Assembly: GCA_949296115.1 (NCBI GenBank)
Contig: CASFNR010000001.1
Location: 62,001 to 126,000 of the forward strand
Reading direction: 5' to 3'
Source of the DNA: an uncultured Eubacteriales bacterium
GTDB lineage: Bacteria; Bacillota; Clostridia; Oscillospirales; Oscillospiraceae
DNA length: 64,000 nucleotides
A program made the position numbers and the translations under genes. Below, in pieces: positions 9,063-20,500 of this stretch. Below the pieces are notes generated by a model. That model saw nothing but the letters and a program-made list of their open reading frames with translations. It made no database searches and was not told the origin of the DNA. Every line of letters begins with the position of its first letter. The first letter of the stretch is position 1.

Positions 9063-10396
9063 GCCATTGCCTCCTCTGCTGCATATCCGGACAGATCGCC
9101 TTCAATACATCCATCAATTTTGACAGTGATGAAGGTCCCTTCCTGCAAGGGCTCGTCACTGGCAATCCACACCCGCCCGTCAATATCCGGTGAATCAGCG
9201 TAGGTTCTGCCGTAGAATTGTTCCAGCTCCGGGTCAAATCCATCAACAAGGACTTCCAGTTCCTTTCCAATCAAGGATGCATTGAATTCATCCATAATCT
9301 GGGATTGAATCAGTTCAATGGTCTGGGCACGCTGCTGCGCAATTTCATTGTCCACATATTCCATCTGAGACGCAGGGGTTCCTTCCTCCGGAGAAAATGC
9401 AAAGGCCCCCACCCGTTCCAGTCTTTCCTCCCGGAGGAAATCGCACAGTTCCTGGAATTCTTCTTCTCCCTCTCCAGGAAGCCCGGTTATCAGACTTGTC
9501 CGGATCACCAGTCCTGGAATCCGGCTGCGGAGTTTGGCAAACAATTCCCGGAGGAACGTTCCGTCACCACGACGGTTCATCCGCTTCAGGATTTCACTGT
9601 TGCAGTGCTGAATGGGAATGTCCAGATACTTTACAATCTTCGGCTGGGACGCCATGACATCAATCAGGCGGTCGTCAATTTCGTCCGGGTAAACATAATG
9701 CACTCGGATCCAGTGCAGCCCCTCAATTTCACATAGCCTCTCCAGAAGTTCCGGCAGCAGCCGCTGATGCCCGGGCAGATCCGTTCCATACCGGCTGGTG
9801 TCCTGGGCAACCACAATCAATTCCTTGACCCCGCTGTCAGCCAGCACCCGCGCCTCGTACAGGACATCGTCCAGTTGACGGCTGCGGTATTTTCCACGAA
9901 GGTACGGGATGATACAGTAGGCACACCGGTTGTCACATCCTTCCGCAATCTTGATGAAGGCGTAATGCTCCGGCGTGGTTACGATCCGGCCTGTCTCCTG
10001 TTCCGGCGCATCGATGGAGCCAAATTCCTCCACCCCTTCTCCGGACAGCAGCTTTTCAATGGCAGGAACAATTTCTGTATAGCTCCCCGTTCCCAATATA
10101 CCGTCTACCTCCGGCATCTCCTTCAGGATCTCCTGCTGGTAGCGTTGGGATAAGCACCCGGTAACCAGTATTTTTCCGACCTGTCCATCCGACTTAAGTG
10201 CAGCCGTCCGCAGGATATAGTCAATGGCCTCCGCCTTTGCGGAATCTATGAATCCGCAGGTATTGATGACCACCACATCACTGCCGGTGATGTCTTCCTT
10301 CACGGTATGTCCGGCTTCCCGCACACGATACATCATTCGTTCGCAGTCCACCTGATTTTTGGCACAGCCCAAGGAAATAAAGCCAATATTTGCCAT
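9059..10396 (-). CDS. rimO: Ribosomal protein S12 methylthiotransferase RimO
   Basis: RimO is a radical SAM enzyme that methylthiolates an aspartate of ribosomal protein S12. In 445 residues it shows an N-terminal UPF0004 domain (SLGCAKNQVDCERM), the radical-SAM cluster motif CDNRCAYC near residue 150 and a C-terminal TRAM domain. SLGCAKN and the HYAFIKIAEGC context distinguish it from MiaB. It lies between recX and pgsA; the pgsA ATG overlaps its stop. Confidence 0.95.
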   Translation of the reverse strand: MANIGFISLGCAKNQVDCERMMYRVREAGHTVKEDITGSDVVVINTCGFIDSAKAEAIDYILRTAALKSDGQVGKILVTGCLSQRYQQEILKEMPEVDGILGTGSYTEIVPAIEKLLSGEGVEEFGSIDAPEQETGRIVTTPEHYAFIKIAEGCDNRCAYCIIPYLRGKYRSRQLDDVLYEARVLADSGVKELIVVAQDTSRYGTDLPGHQRLLPELLERLCEIEGLHWIRVHYVYPDEIDDRLIDVMASQPKIVKYLDIPIQHCNSEILKRMNRRGDGTFLRELFAKLRSRIPGLVIRTSLITGLPGEGEEEFQELCDFLREERLERVGAFAFSPEEGTPASQMEYVDNEIAQQRAQTIELIQSQIMDEFNASLIGKELEVLVDGFDPELEQFYGRTYADSPDIDGRVWIASDEPLQEGTFITVKIDGCIEGDLSGYAAEEAMA

Positions 10397-10399
10397 AGT

Positions 10400-11032
10400 T
10401 TATTCTTCCTCCCGGAAATCTTCTGTATCAAAGGACAGGCTTTGGAGTACCTGCCTGATTTTGCCATAACTGTGTCCCTTCCGTATCAGGGCATCCACAG
10501 CCCGGCGGACCTGCTTCTGGTCCGAATTTCCGTCCAGTCTGGAACGGAGAAATTCCGCAATTCTGTCCAGCTGCTCCGGGTAGTCCAAAAGCGCCTCTTC
10601 CCAGTATTCTTTGGGAATTCGCTTCTCGTACAGTGCCTGTTTTGCCCGGGCCACGCCATAGCCTTTTGAAATGCAGGAATGCACAATTGCCTCTGCAGTC
10701 TTTTTATCGTCCACCAGACGCAGTTCTTCCATCCAGGCAACCGCCTGCTGCGCCTGGTCGGGGCTTTCCCCCTTCCGCACCAGCCGCTCCTGCAAATCCC
10801 GCCGGGACACATTGGATGCTGATACAATGCGCACTGCCCGCATTTTTGCCGACATCTGCCCGGCCGCAGTCTGCAGTTGGTCCAGTTCCTCCTGCGTCAG
10901 CTCTTTTCCCGCATACAGGCCGAACTCCTCAACCGTCTGCCGGTACAAACCCAGTTTCTTTCCGTTGTCAAAACACAGCCAGTAACGCCCCGCCCGATCC
11001 GGTGTTTGCTTCAAGGACTCAATCCTCGTCAT
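10400..11032 (-). CDS. recX: Regulatory protein RecX
   Basis: RecX binds RecA filaments and modulates RecA activity. The protein has the family's all-helical three-helix repeats ([43 protein letters not shown]). It starts inside the 3' end of recA; the exact start is uncertain. The ATG at 11032 gives MTRIESLKQ, the usual beginning, while in-frame starts at 11041 and 11047 add three to five residues; none has a clear ribosome site, so coupling to recA translation is likely. Confidence 0.9.
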   Translation of the reverse strand: MTRIESLKQTPDRAGRYWLCFDNGKKLGLYRQTVEEFGLYAGKELTQEELDQLQTAAGQMSAKMRAVRIVSASNVSRRDLQERLVRKGESPDQAQQAVAWMEELRLVDDKKTAEAIVHSCISKGYGVARAKQALYEKRIPKEYWEEALLDYPEQLDRIAEFLRSRLDGNSDQKQVRRAVDALIRKGHSYGKIRQVLQSLSFDTEDFREEE

Positions 11033-12125
11033 TGAAATCATCCGCACTTACGGCGACCGCCTTTTCCGCAGGTTTCGCAGGTGCCTTAGGAGCACTGCCG
11101 TTCAGCTTCCAGAGGTTTTCCCGAACCTGTTCTTCAACCTTCTGGGCAATTTCGGGATTGTTCATCAGATATTCCTTTACCGAATTGGAGCCCTGTCCGA
11201 TGCGCTCCTCTCCCATGGAGAACCAGCTGCCGCTCTTCTGAATGATGTCCATCTGTACCGCCAGATCCACCAATTCTCCCCACTTGGAGATGCCCTGACC
11301 GTACATAATTTCAAATACCGCCTCCCGGAACGGAGGAGCGACTTTGTTCTTGACCACCTTTACCCGGGTTTTGTTTCCGATTACATTGCCGCCTTCTTTG
11401 ATGGCCTCCACCCGGCGTACGTCAAGACGAACAGACGCATAGAATTTCAGGGCATTGCCGCCGGTTGTGGTTTCGGGATTTCCATACATCACGCCAATCT
11501 TCATCCGAAGCTGATTGATGAAAATAACAACGCAGTTTGTCTTGGCGATGGTACCCGCCAGTTTCCGGAGCGCCTGGGACATCAGACGAGCCTGCAGGCC
11601 CACAAAGGTGTCTCCCATCTCCCCCTCGATTTCCTGCTTGGGAACCAGTGCGGCAACGGAGTCCACCACAACTGCGTCAACGGCGCCGGATCGTACCAGC
11701 GCATCGGTGATTTCCAGGGCCTGTTCACCGGTATCCGGCTGAGAAATCAGCAGATTATCCGTATCCACGCCCAAAGCAGCTGCATACACCGGATCCAACG
11801 CATGTTCCGCATCCACAAAGGCAACCTCGCCGCCCCGTTTTTGGGCTTCTGCGAGGATATGCAGCGCCAGGGTTGTTTTACCGGAGGATTCCGGTCCATA
11901 AATTTCAATGATTCTACCCTTGGGCACGCCGCCAATTCCCAGAGCGGCATCCAGCGCCAGAGAGCCCGTGGGAATGGCCTCCACATTCATTTCCGGGCGG
12001 TCACCCAATCGCATGACGGTGCCCTTGCCAAAGTTCTTGTCAATCTGTGCCAGTGCGGTCTGCAGTGCTTTTTTCTTATCCGAAGCCGGTGTCGGGGCTT
12101 CATAAGGTGCCTTTTTTGTTGCCAT
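11019..12125 (-). CDS. recA: Recombinase RecA
   Basis: RecA catalyses strand exchange and triggers LexA cleavage. The 368 residues include Walker A GPESSGKT near residue 77, an intact L2 loop region ([16 protein letters not shown]), the [12 protein letters not shown] segment and an Ala/Pro/Lys-rich acidic tail (DDFNDED). The ATG follows AAGGAAG. prmC ends upstream of recA by two bases and recX overlaps it downstream. No LexA box was identified upstream because the start abuts prmC. Confidence 0.98.
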   Translation of the reverse strand: MATKKAPYEAPTPASDKKKALQTALAQIDKNFGKGTVMRLGDRPEMNVEAIPTGSLALDAALGIGGVPKGRIIEIYGPESSGKTTLALHILAEAQKRGGEVAFVDAEHALDPVYAAALGVDTDNLLISQPDTGEQALEITDALVRSGAVDAVVVDSVAALVPKQEIEGEMGDTFVGLQARLMSQALRKLAGTIAKTNCVVIFINQLRMKIGVMYGNPETTTGGNALKFYASVRLDVRRVEAIKEGGNVIGNKTRVKVVKNKVAPPFREAVFEIMYGQGISKWGELVDLAVQMDIIQKSGSWFSMGEERIGQGSNSVKEYLMNNPEIAQKVEEQVRENLWKLNGSAPKAPAKPAEKAVAVSADDFNDED

Positions 12126-12127
12126 GT

Positions 12128-13003
12128 TTATTCTTCCTTCCTGCCGTACTGTGCCAGTACGGCTCGTTCTCTCTCATTGAAATCCTTGGCACGTTCCAAA
12201 ATGGAATAACCGTGCTCCTCCAGAATGCCGCAAACCGCATCCCCTTGCCCCATTCCAAATTCCAGGCACAAGTATCCCCCCGGCCGAAGAGCGCGCGTAA
12301 AATGATCTGCAATGGAACGGTAGAAATCCAGTCCATCTTCCCCACCATAGAGCGCCATGGAAGGTTCATAGTCCCGAACGCTGGACGGGAGTTCCTCCAT
12401 TTCTTTTTTGGTCACATAAGGGGGATTTGATACAATCAAGTCAAACTTCCCCAGGAAGGACGAAGCAGGCTGCATGGCATCCACCCGAATGCAGTGCACC
12501 CGTGCGCCCAGCTTGTGCATCGCAGTATTTTCTCTGGCAACCGCCAGGGCCTTCTGGCTCAGGTCTGCAAGCGTTACCTTGGCATCCCGGACTCGCTTTG
12601 CAATGGCAAGACCGATACAGCCGCTGCCGCAGCATAAATCCAGAATTCTCGGATTCTGCTTCAGAAACAGCGCTTGACGGATTGCCAGTTCCGCAACTGC
12701 GCAGGTATCGTCCCGGGGGATCAGCACGTCCGGTGTAATACGCAAGGGCAGTCCATAGAACTCCCATTGACCCAATATATAGGCCATTGGTTCTCCCTTC
12801 AAAAGGCGGGACAGTCCGGCTGAGACCTCCTCCACAATTTCCTCTGGGGCGTATAAGTCCCGTTCTGCCAGGAACTGAGCCTGGTCTTTCCCTGAAACGT
12901 GACAGATCAGCATTCTGGCCAAGACTCCTGCGTCCTGAGCAGACTCCGTTTCCAAAAGTGCCCGCCGGGTATCCTGATACAGTTCACCATACTGTTTTAC
13001 CAT
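12128..13003 (-). CDS. prmC: Release factor glutamine methyltransferase PrmC
   Basis: PrmC methylates the glutamine of the GGQ motif of release factors. The 291 residues carry the SAM motif [13 protein letters not shown] near residue 121 and the catalytic NPPY motif near 190 ([16 protein letters not shown]). A helical N-terminal domain (1-90) matches HemK/PrmC. Its start overlaps the DUF1385 gene by 7 nt and has AAGGGGG upstream. Confidence 0.95.
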   Translation of the reverse strand: MVKQYGELYQDTRRALLETESAQDAGVLARMLICHVSGKDQAQFLAERDLYAPEEIVEEVSAGLSRLLKGEPMAYILGQWEFYGLPLRITPDVLIPRDDTCAVAELAIRQALFLKQNPRILDLCCGSGCIGLAIAKRVRDAKVTLADLSQKALAVARENTAMHKLGARVHCIRVDAMQPASSFLGKFDLIVSNPPYVTKKEMEELPSSVRDYEPSMALYGGEDGLDFYRSIADHFTRALRPGGYLCLEFGMGQGDAVCGILEEHGYSILERAKDFNERERAVLAQYGRKEE

Positions 13004-13998
13004 CGGTCTGCCCCCTTCTCCTCCGGAAGAACCGCTTCCACGGCAGCGATTCCCACTTCGATCATGGAGTCATCCGGCTCATTGGTGGTAAAATTTTGCA
13101 TCCACATGCCCGGAGCTGTCAAAATACGGGTAAAACCATTGTCATGTCTGCCCGCCCAGCGGTTAATTTCATAAGTAATCCCTACAATAATTGGCAGCAG
13201 GAGCAGCTTAAACACAATCATGATCACCCTGTATCCGAAGGTTCCCCGGAGTTGTTCCAGGCCGGGAGCAATGCGCAGAAGGGCTGCCGAGGCAATGGAG
13301 AACACCAGAATAGAGATCACCATGACGACCAAAAGGAAGCTGGTGCCGCAGCGTGGATGCAGCCTCGTCTGCTTTCGCACATTTTCCACGGTCAGGGGAA
13401 GCCCTGCTTCATAGCAGCGAATGGTTTTATGTTCTGCCCCGTGGTAGGAAAAAACACGCTTCATCTCCTTCATCCGGGACACCAGGAACATATAGCCGAA
13501 GAAAATAGCCATCCGGATGATGCCTTCCACCAGGTTCAGCATCAGGCTCCCAGTGATCCATCGGTCAAAGAAGCCGGCGATAACCATTGGAAGCAAAAAA
13601 AATAGCCCAACGGAAAGCGCTAGCCCAGCGGCCACTGCAATGCCGACAACTGCCTTTTGAAACGTCTCATTTCCAAGCTTTTTTTCCAGCCAAATATCCA
13701 GCTTTGAAGGGGCCTCCTGCATTTCTTCCGGGGCAAGATCCGCTGAGCGCAGAAGCGCCTTCACACCCACAACCTGAGCATCAAAAAAGTTAAAAACACC
13801 CCGAATAAACGGGAGCTGCTTCCAGGAGGAAGCGGGCGGGACCTTCCTCGCCTTGACTTCCACCGAAAGCCCATTGCTCCCCCGGATCACGACGGCATCC
13901 TTTTCCGGACCGCGCATCATGATCCCTTCAATCAGCGCCTGACCGCCAATCATGGTCTTAAAAGACTGACAACAGTCCGGCGTTTGTTTCTTTGCCAT
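12997..13998 (-). CDS. DUF1385 family membrane protein (YqhQ-like)
   Basis: The 333-residue protein matches the DUF1385 family: MIGGQALIEGIMMRGP near the start, four or five hydrophobic segments from about 115 to 290, and the FSYHGAEHKTI motif whose histidines may bind metal. Function is unknown; it is often linked with prfA/prmC in Firmicutes, as here. AAGGAG precedes the ATG. Confidence 0.88.
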   Translation of the reverse strand: MAKKQTPDCCQSFKTMIGGQALIEGIMMRGPEKDAVVIRGSNGLSVEVKARKVPPASSWKQLPFIRGVFNFFDAQVVGVKALLRSADLAPEEMQEAPSKLDIWLEKKLGNETFQKAVVGIAVAAGLALSVGLFFLLPMVIAGFFDRWITGSLMLNLVEGIIRMAIFFGYMFLVSRMKEMKRVFSYHGAEHKTIRCYEAGLPLTVENVRKQTRLHPRCGTSFLLVVMVISILVFSIASAALLRIAPGLEQLRGTFGYRVIMIVFKLLLLPIIVGITYEINRWAGRHDNGFTRILTAPGMWMQNFTTNEPDDSMIEVGIAAVEAVLPEEKGADRW

Positions 13999-14012
13999 AG
14001 TACAATATCTCC

Positions 14013-15437
14013 TTAGTGGGCCATCGGCAGACGAATGGTAACCAGGGTTCCGCCGCCCTCCGCATTCTCCAGCGTGAGCGTTCCGCCATGCATTTCCACG
14101 ATTTCGTCGCAGACAGCCAGACCGATGCCACTTCCCCGGACGCTGGAACTTCCTTTGTAGAATTTCTTTTTCACCAGCGGAAGTTCGTCTTCCGGAATTC
14201 CTGGACCGTAATCCCGAATGCGGATCACCACCCAGTCCTCCTCACATTGAATGCTGGCGTCAATCTGCTTTCCCTCACCGCCGTGCTTGCTGGCGTTGTC
14301 CAAAATATTCAGGAACACCTGACGCAGCCGCTTGGGATCGCAGGGGATATCGGGAATATCCTCATCATTATCCAGATAATTCAGCTGGATTCCCTCCTGG
14401 GCAAGGCGCGCACCGTACATATAAACCGTATCCTCAAATTCTCCACGGATATCGGTTGATTCCACCGCCAGGGTCATGCGGCCGTCCTGCATACGGGTAA
14501 AGTCCAGAAGTTCCATCACCATCTCCGTCAGCCGCTTCGCCTCGCTGGAAATGATCTTCAACCCCTGTCTGGTATCGGCATCCATATTTTCATCTGCCAG
14601 AAGTGTTTCACTCCATCCGTTGATCACCGTAAGCGGCGTGCGCAGTTCATGAGACAGCTGGGAAATAAACTCCGCCTGCATCTTTTCATTCTGCGCAATT
14701 TTGTTGGACATTTCATTGATGGTGTCCGCCAGCTCCCCAATCTCATCTTTGTAGTGGGTATTGATCTGCACACCGTAGCTGCCAGTGGCAATCCGTTTTG
14801 CTTTCTCGGTGATCTCCGCAACCGGGGTCATGATAGAATGCAGATAATAGTTACTGCTGACCAAAACCACCGCCATAACCGCCATCAGAACCACACCGCT
14901 GGTCAGCACAACCAGGAAAACCTGCCCATCCACCAGCCGGGTGGAGGTAACAAACCGAAGTACGCCAACCACCTCACCGCTGGAAGAGACAATGGGGGCG
15001 GACACAGCCATAATTCGCTCCCCTGTGGTGGGATCACTTCCCACGAACGGCTGCACCGTTCTGGATGCCAGCGCCTCTTGGATCTCCGGCGTACCGGGTG
15101 ATTCTCCCGGCCAGGAACCATAAGATGAAGCGATCAAATTTCCTTGGTTGTCCAGGAACTGCAGTTCAATCTTATCCTTGCCTTCATAAGTCTGGGCATA
15201 GGTGACACAGGACTGATAGTAGCCGTCAAACGTCTGATTCAGATAATTGGAGAAAAAATCCATGGTGGCCGTGGCACGTCCTACCAGATCGGTCTGCATT
15301 TTGGAATAGTAGTATGCCGCAAAAGAGGCTGTAATCCCCAGCACGCATACCAGGCCGAGGGCCAAAACCACACTGGCCGTATTGCGCAGCCATCGTTTTT
15401 GCAGCCCGCCAAAGTTCAGCACTGATTTTTTTGCCAT
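14013..15437 (-). CDS. Sensor histidine kinase (HAMP, HisKA, HATPase)
   Basis: This is a membrane sensor kinase of about 474 residues. A first membrane helix (about 20-40), an outer sensing domain of roughly 120 residues (about 41-160), a second helix (about 163-187), a HAMP domain, the phospho-accepting histidine in SHELRTPL near 262, the N box NILDNASKHG and G boxes DYGPGIPE and GSGIGL follow in order. The ATG at 15437 overlaps the response regulator stop (TAATG), so translation is coupled; a GTG four codons upstream is possible. The signal is unknown. The arrangement resembles PhoR/ResE-type kinases. Confidence 0.9.
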   Translation of the reverse strand: MAKKSVLNFGGLQKRWLRNTASVVLALGLVCVLGITASFAAYYYSKMQTDLVGRATATMDFFSNYLNQTFDGYYQSCVTYAQTYEGKDKIELQFLDNQGNLIASSYGSWPGESPGTPEIQEALASRTVQPFVGSDPTTGERIMAVSAPIVSSSGEVVGVLRFVTSTRLVDGQVFLVVLTSGVVLMAVMAVVLVSSNYYLHSIMTPVAEITEKAKRIATGSYGVQINTHYKDEIGELADTINEMSNKIAQNEKMQAEFISQLSHELRTPLTVINGWSETLLADENMDADTRQGLKIISSEAKRLTEMVMELLDFTRMQDGRMTLAVESTDIRGEFEDTVYMYGARLAQEGIQLNYLDNDEDIPDIPCDPKRLRQVFLNILDNASKHGGEGKQIDASIQCEEDWVVIRIRDYGPGIPEDELPLVKKKFYKGSSSVRGSGIGLAVCDEIVEMHGGTLTLENAEGGGTLVTIRLPMAH

Positions 15438-16123
15438 TATGCGCCCCACTTATAGCCCAGGCCCCAGACCGTGGTGATATAGGTGGGATTGGAGGTGTCA
15501 TCCTCAATCTTGATGCGGAGGCGGCGGATGTTGACATCCACAATTTTCAATTCACCCTCATAGTCCCGTCCCCATACCGCAGAGAGAATATCCTCCCGGG
15601 ACAATGCTCTTCCAGGATTCTGCATAAACAGCTTCAAGATTGCGTACTCCACCTGGGTCAGCTTGATCCGGTTCCCGTTTTTTTCCAGGGTATGGTTGCG
15701 GGTGTTCATCACAAACGGTCCCTGGGTCAGCAGTTCCGAGGTTGCGCTGCTGTCTCCCCCGATCCGGCGGTAGAGGGCATCGATTCTCGCCGTTAACTCC
15801 GCCGGAGAGAAAGGCTTTGTGACGTAGTCATCCGCTCCCGTCATCAGGCCGGTAACCTTGTCCATTTCCTGGGTTCGGGCTGTGAGCATTACAATTCCCA
15901 TCTGCTTGTTGGTGGCCCGGATTCTCCGGCATACTTCAAATCCGTCAATCCCAGGCACCATAATGTCCAGAATTGCGACGCCGATGTCCGGGTTCGCCGC
16001 GATGGCATCCAGGGCTTCCTGACCGTCCCCGGCCTCAATGACATCATAACCCGCCCGTTTCAGATTGATTACCACAAAACTCCGGATATTCAGCTCATCT
16101 TCCATGATCAATACTTTTTTCAT
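15437..16123 (-). CDS. OmpR/PhoB family response regulator
   Basis: The 228-residue regulator has a receiver domain with an acidic pocket (MEDE), phospho-acceptor Asp in VAILDIMVPG near residue 53, and Lys in TKPFSPAEL near 103. A winged-helix DNA-binding domain follows, ending ITTVWGLGYKWGA. GAGAGGT precedes the ATG. Partner kinase is the next gene; the lipoprotein gene immediately upstream ends 16 nt before it. Confidence 0.94.
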   Translation of the reverse strand: MKKVLIMEDELNIRSFVVINLKRAGYDVIEAGDGQEALDAIAANPDIGVAILDIMVPGIDGFEVCRRIRATNKQMGIVMLTARTQEMDKVTGLMTGADDYVTKPFSPAELTARIDALYRRIGGDSSATSELLTQGPFVMNTRNHTLEKNGNRIKLTQVEYAILKLFMQNPGRALSREDILSAVWGRDYEGELKIVDVNIRRLRIKIEDDTSNPTYITTVWGLGYKWGA

Positions 16124-16139
16124 AACATACCTCTCAATT

Positions 16140-17453
16140 CTAAGCCGTTTCCCAATCCGCTCGGATGAGTTTGAAGGATTCGGTTAATGATTGCTCTGTA
16201 ATTTGATGGTCTGCTGCGCCGGGGCCCAACTCTGCCGCATAGGCAACACCCTCGGCCCGGTACAGGGCAAATCGATCACCCTCCACCGCTTCTTTGTCCC
16301 GGTTGCTTCCCGTTAATACATACAGCTTGAACAGTATTTCTGTTTGCTGATATGATTCATCCCACAGGTAAAAGGTATATGCGTCTTCTCCCTGCTCTAC
16401 TGTCACCCGGCTTGCCCAGGCGCTGTCCAGCTCCAGATACCAGCCGCCGTCATAGTTGTGATATGTGAACAACTTATCAATTTCCCAGCTGTTTTCATCC
16501 AAGGAGAACCACCGCAGGAGGAATTTCTGGTCCTCCTCCGCCCAACCGGTGACAGACTTCATTGTGATCAAAGACGGTAATTCCAGGATGCCGTCATCGT
16601 CAATGTCGCAGGCATAGACGTAGTAATTCCGCAGTGTTCGGATACTGGTATTGGCTTCGCTCATAAAGGAGATATTGGTGAAAATCCCCTCTTTCATAGC
16701 AAAGACGTCCGTCACAATGGTATTCTCCTCCGCCGTGCTGGCCACATACACCGCAGGGGTGCCGCCTTGGAGCTTGCCCGGGGTGATTCTGCGGATCTGG
16801 GATGGGTCCACAGACATCTCCGTCTCCATGGAGCGATAGATCTGCCCATTTTGCACACTATACAGAACGGCCAGTCCTCGCCCGGATTCTGCCTCGCCGG
16901 GACGGATAACCATCAATTCGCTCAGTCCATTCTGGTCCAGATCATAGGTAAGAAATTTGGAATAGCTGTTCATCAGCAGGAGTTCCGCATCCCCGCTGGA
17001 AAAACTGTAAACGGCGACGCTCCTTAACACCTGATCGCTGACCTGCTGGCCAATTACAAGCTCCAGTCCCGGCTTTTCGTCAAAGTTGACATACTCCACC
17101 TGCTCAAACGCCAAGCCGTTGCTCCCGATGGTCTCCATCGTATAGACGCTGCCGTCCGGGTTCATCTTGAAAATTAAAATCTGCAGGGGCTTTTCCGATG
17201 CGCCCTTGGCAAAAACCAGATATTCATCCATGCCGTCTCCGTCCAGGTCTGCCATTTGAACAGTCTGCTGATTCTCTCCGGAGCGTGGCGCACAATAGGT
17301 CATTCCATACATGGCGGAATCAATCGCCGTCTGCAGCTGGGCGTATTCCTGAGACCGTTTGGGGAGGGCATATAATTCCTCAGCCGTTCGCATGGCGCAG
17401 CCCGACAGGATCAATGTGATCCACAACAAGCTCAGACAGAACCATTTCCTCAT
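16140..17453 (-). CDS. Lipoprotein with FG-GAP/VCBS-like repeats
   Basis: The 437-residue protein has a lipoprotein signal peptide with lipobox LSGC (Cys 19) and will be anchored on the outer face of the membrane. Short acidic repeats with D-x-D-G-D-G-x-x-E (MADLDGDGMDEYLVF, DLDQNGLSELMVI, DIDDDGILELPSL) resemble calcium-binding FG-GAP/VCBS repeats of beta-propellers. It sits directly upstream of the two-component genes on the same strand. A sensory or accessory role for the kinase is inference; no enzymatic motif was seen. Confidence 0.75.
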   Translation of the reverse strand: MRKWFCLSLLWITLILSGCAMRTAEELYALPKRSQEYAQLQTAIDSAMYGMTYCAPRSGENQQTVQMADLDGDGMDEYLVFAKGASEKPLQILIFKMNPDGSVYTMETIGSNGLAFEQVEYVNFDEKPGLELVIGQQVSDQVLRSVAVYSFSSGDAELLLMNSYSKFLTYDLDQNGLSELMVIRPGEAESGRGLAVLYSVQNGQIYRSMETEMSVDPSQIRRITPGKLQGGTPAVYVASTAEENTIVTDVFAMKEGIFTNISFMSEANTSIRTLRNYYVYACDIDDDGILELPSLITMKSVTGWAEEDQKFLLRWFSLDENSWEIDKLFTYHNYDGGWYLELDSAWASRVTVEQGEDAYTFYLWDESYQQTEILFKLYVLTGSNRDKEAVEGDRFALYRAEGVAYAAELGPGAADHQITEQSLTESFKLIRADWETA

Positions 17454-17549
17454 GGCATCGGCCCCTTTCTCTTATTTCTGGTTCCATTCTCTCAAAACTG
17501 CAAACATTCGCCTTGGTCGATTATAGCACAAACATTTGCAAAAGAAAAG

Positions 17550-20500
17550 CTATTTTAAAACAACATTTTCTCCACCCAGTACCCGTCGAAGCTCCTGAAG
17601 CATGGAATCAAACAAGGCGCATCGGGTGCCGCGCCGCAGCCTGGTGTCCGCAAAATAGAGCACAACCGTGTTCTGTCCGGGGAACATATTCAGAATAGCC
17701 CGGATTTTAGGGAACAGTGCGCCGGATTCTGTTGGAAGGCGCAGGTACAGCGTCCCATTGGTCTGTACTGCCGGTGCATCCGTCGGCGTGACCTCCACAG
17801 ACCCGTCGGAAAAATCAGAAAGCGGACGGACCCGGTTCACCACGATCTGCGGCTCCTTATTGTCCCGCAGGGAGAGTCTTCCCGTGACAACCACAGGACT
17901 GCCTTCCCGGAGGTAACCCCCGTATTGACTCATGACATTGGAGAACGCAAGCAATTCAATGGCCGCCGTATCATCTTCCACCGTAACATAGGCCATCATG
18001 GAATTGTTGCGTGTAGTTTTCATTTTGACAGCCTGCACAATTCCGGCAATGCTGATGATCTGATCGTCCTCAAACGGGCTTTCTTCCTCCATCAGGCGGT
18101 CAATGTGAATCACATGGGTATTGCGCAGGAACGGGCGGTAATCGTCCATGGGATGCCCGGAAATATAAATCCCCGTGGTTTCCTTTTCCATGGCCAGCAA
18201 ATCCGCCTTGCTCAACTCATCCCGTTTGGGAATTGGAATTCTGGCCGCAGCGTCTGATTCCTCCAGCATGGAGAACAGTCCCATCTGCCCTTCCAGGTTC
18301 CGCTTTCTGGAAGATGCAATGGAATCCATCATCTGCTCGTAAACAGCCAGCAGTTCACTCCGATGGTAGCCGAACCCATCCGCTGCACCACATTTGATCA
18401 GGTTTTCCACTGCACGTTTGTTCAGTTCGCCTTCTCCCATTCTCTGAATGAAATCCTCCAATGACTGGAATGGACCATCTTCCTCCCGTTTCCGAACCAC
18501 GGAACGAATCAGTCCCCGGCCAATGTTCTTTACAGCCCCCAGGCCAAACCGAATGGCTTCACCTTCCACTGTGAAGTGATCCTCCGAATGGTTGAGATCC
18601 GGCGGCAGTACCGGAATTCCCAGTTCCTTACATTCCGAGATATACCCGGACACTTTCGTTGCGGAATCCAGGACCGAGGTCATCAGTGCAGCCATGTACT
18701 GCCTGGGATAATGACATTTCAGATAGGCCGTCTGGTAAGCCACAACGGCATAGCAGACAGCATGGGCCTTGTTAAACGCATAATTTGCAAAATCCACGAT
18801 TTCGTCATAGATAGACTGGGCAACCGTTTCCGGTACTCCATTGCCAATGCAGCCCGTAATCCCCTGCTCCTGATCTCCGTAGACGAACACCTTTCGCTCT
18901 GCCTCAATAACCTTCATTTTCTTCTTGGAGATTGCCCGGCGGATGTTGTCTGCCTGACCCATGGTATATCCGCCCAAAGAACGGAAAATTTCAATCACCT
19001 GCTCCTGGTAGACAATACATCCATAGGTCACCTTGAGGATTGGTTCCAGCAGCGGCGTCTTGTAGGTTACTTTTCTGGAATCCAGTTTATTTGCAATAAA
19101 TCTGGGAATGGAGTCCATGGGGCCGGGGCGGTACAGGGCGACAATGGCCGTAATATCTTCGATGGAGCTGGCCTTCATGCTGACACACACACCGGTCATC
19201 CCGGCTGATTCCAACTGGAATACCCCCTGGGTTTTGCCCTCGGTGAGCATTGCGAAGGTTTCCTGGTCATCATCCGGGACTTTGTCCATTTCAAAATCAG
19301 GTTCCAGTTTCCGGATCTCCCGTTCCGCATCCGCAATAACCGTCAGGTTTCGCAGGCCAAGGAAGTCCATTTTCAGCAGGCCCAGTTCCTCAATGGTCGT
19401 CATGGTGTACTGGGTCACAATGGTGTCATCATTTCGGGACAGCGGGACATAGCTGTACACCGGGTTCGCCGTAATCACCACACCGGCAGCGTGGGTCGAT
19501 GCATTCCGAGGCATTCCCTCCAGGCTCCTGGCCGTGTCGATGAGCGTCCGGACACGGGAATCCCCATCGTACATTTCTTTCAGCTGAGGACTGACCTTCA
19601 ACGCCTCTTCCAGTGTAATGTGGGGTGCAGCGGGAACCAATTTCGCTACAATGTCCGTCTCTGCATAGCTGAAATTCAGTGCTCTGCCCACATCCCGGAT
19701 GGCGCCCCGGGCTGCCATGGTGCCAAAAGTCGCAATCTGGGCAACATGGTCTGCGCCATATTTCCGCATGACGTACTCAATGACCTCGCCCCGGCGCTCC
19801 TGGCAGAAATCCGTATCAAAGTCCGGCATGCTGACCCGCTCCGGGTTCAGGAACCGCTCAAAGATCAGCGCATATTTCATGGGATCCACTTCTGTAATGT
19901 GCAGGCAGTAAGCGGCAATGGACGCTGCACCGGAGCCTCTGCCAGGCCCCACCGGAATCCCCTGCTCCTTTGCATATCGGATAAAATCCCATACAATCAG
20001 GTAATAGTTGACATATCCCATCCGGCTGATGACGTCGATTTCATATTCCAGCCGTTCCTGGTAGGCTTTGGGCTGCTCGGGATACCTTTTTTTGAATCCC
20101 TCATAACACAGATGCCGGAAATAAGATTCATTTGTGTATCCTTCCGGAATGGGAAAGCTGGGAAGGTGGTACTCATGGAAAGTGAATTCCAGGTTGCAGG
20201 CATCCGCAATTTTACTGGTATTCTCAAACGCCTCATCCACATTGGGAAATAAGGCGCGCAGTTCCTCCTCGCTCTTCAGATAGAACTCCTCTGTCTGGAA
20301 CTTCATGCGATTTGTTTCATCCACCGTTTTCCCCGTTTGAATGCACAGCAGCACATCCTGCATCTTGGCGTCTTCCCGGCGCAAATAATGGGCATCATTG
20401 GTCACCACCAGGGGAAGTCCCGTCTCCCTGGCGATGCGCTGTACGCCCTGATTGACCGGGCGCTGCACCTCAATCCCGTGGTCCTGCAATTCCAGGTAAA

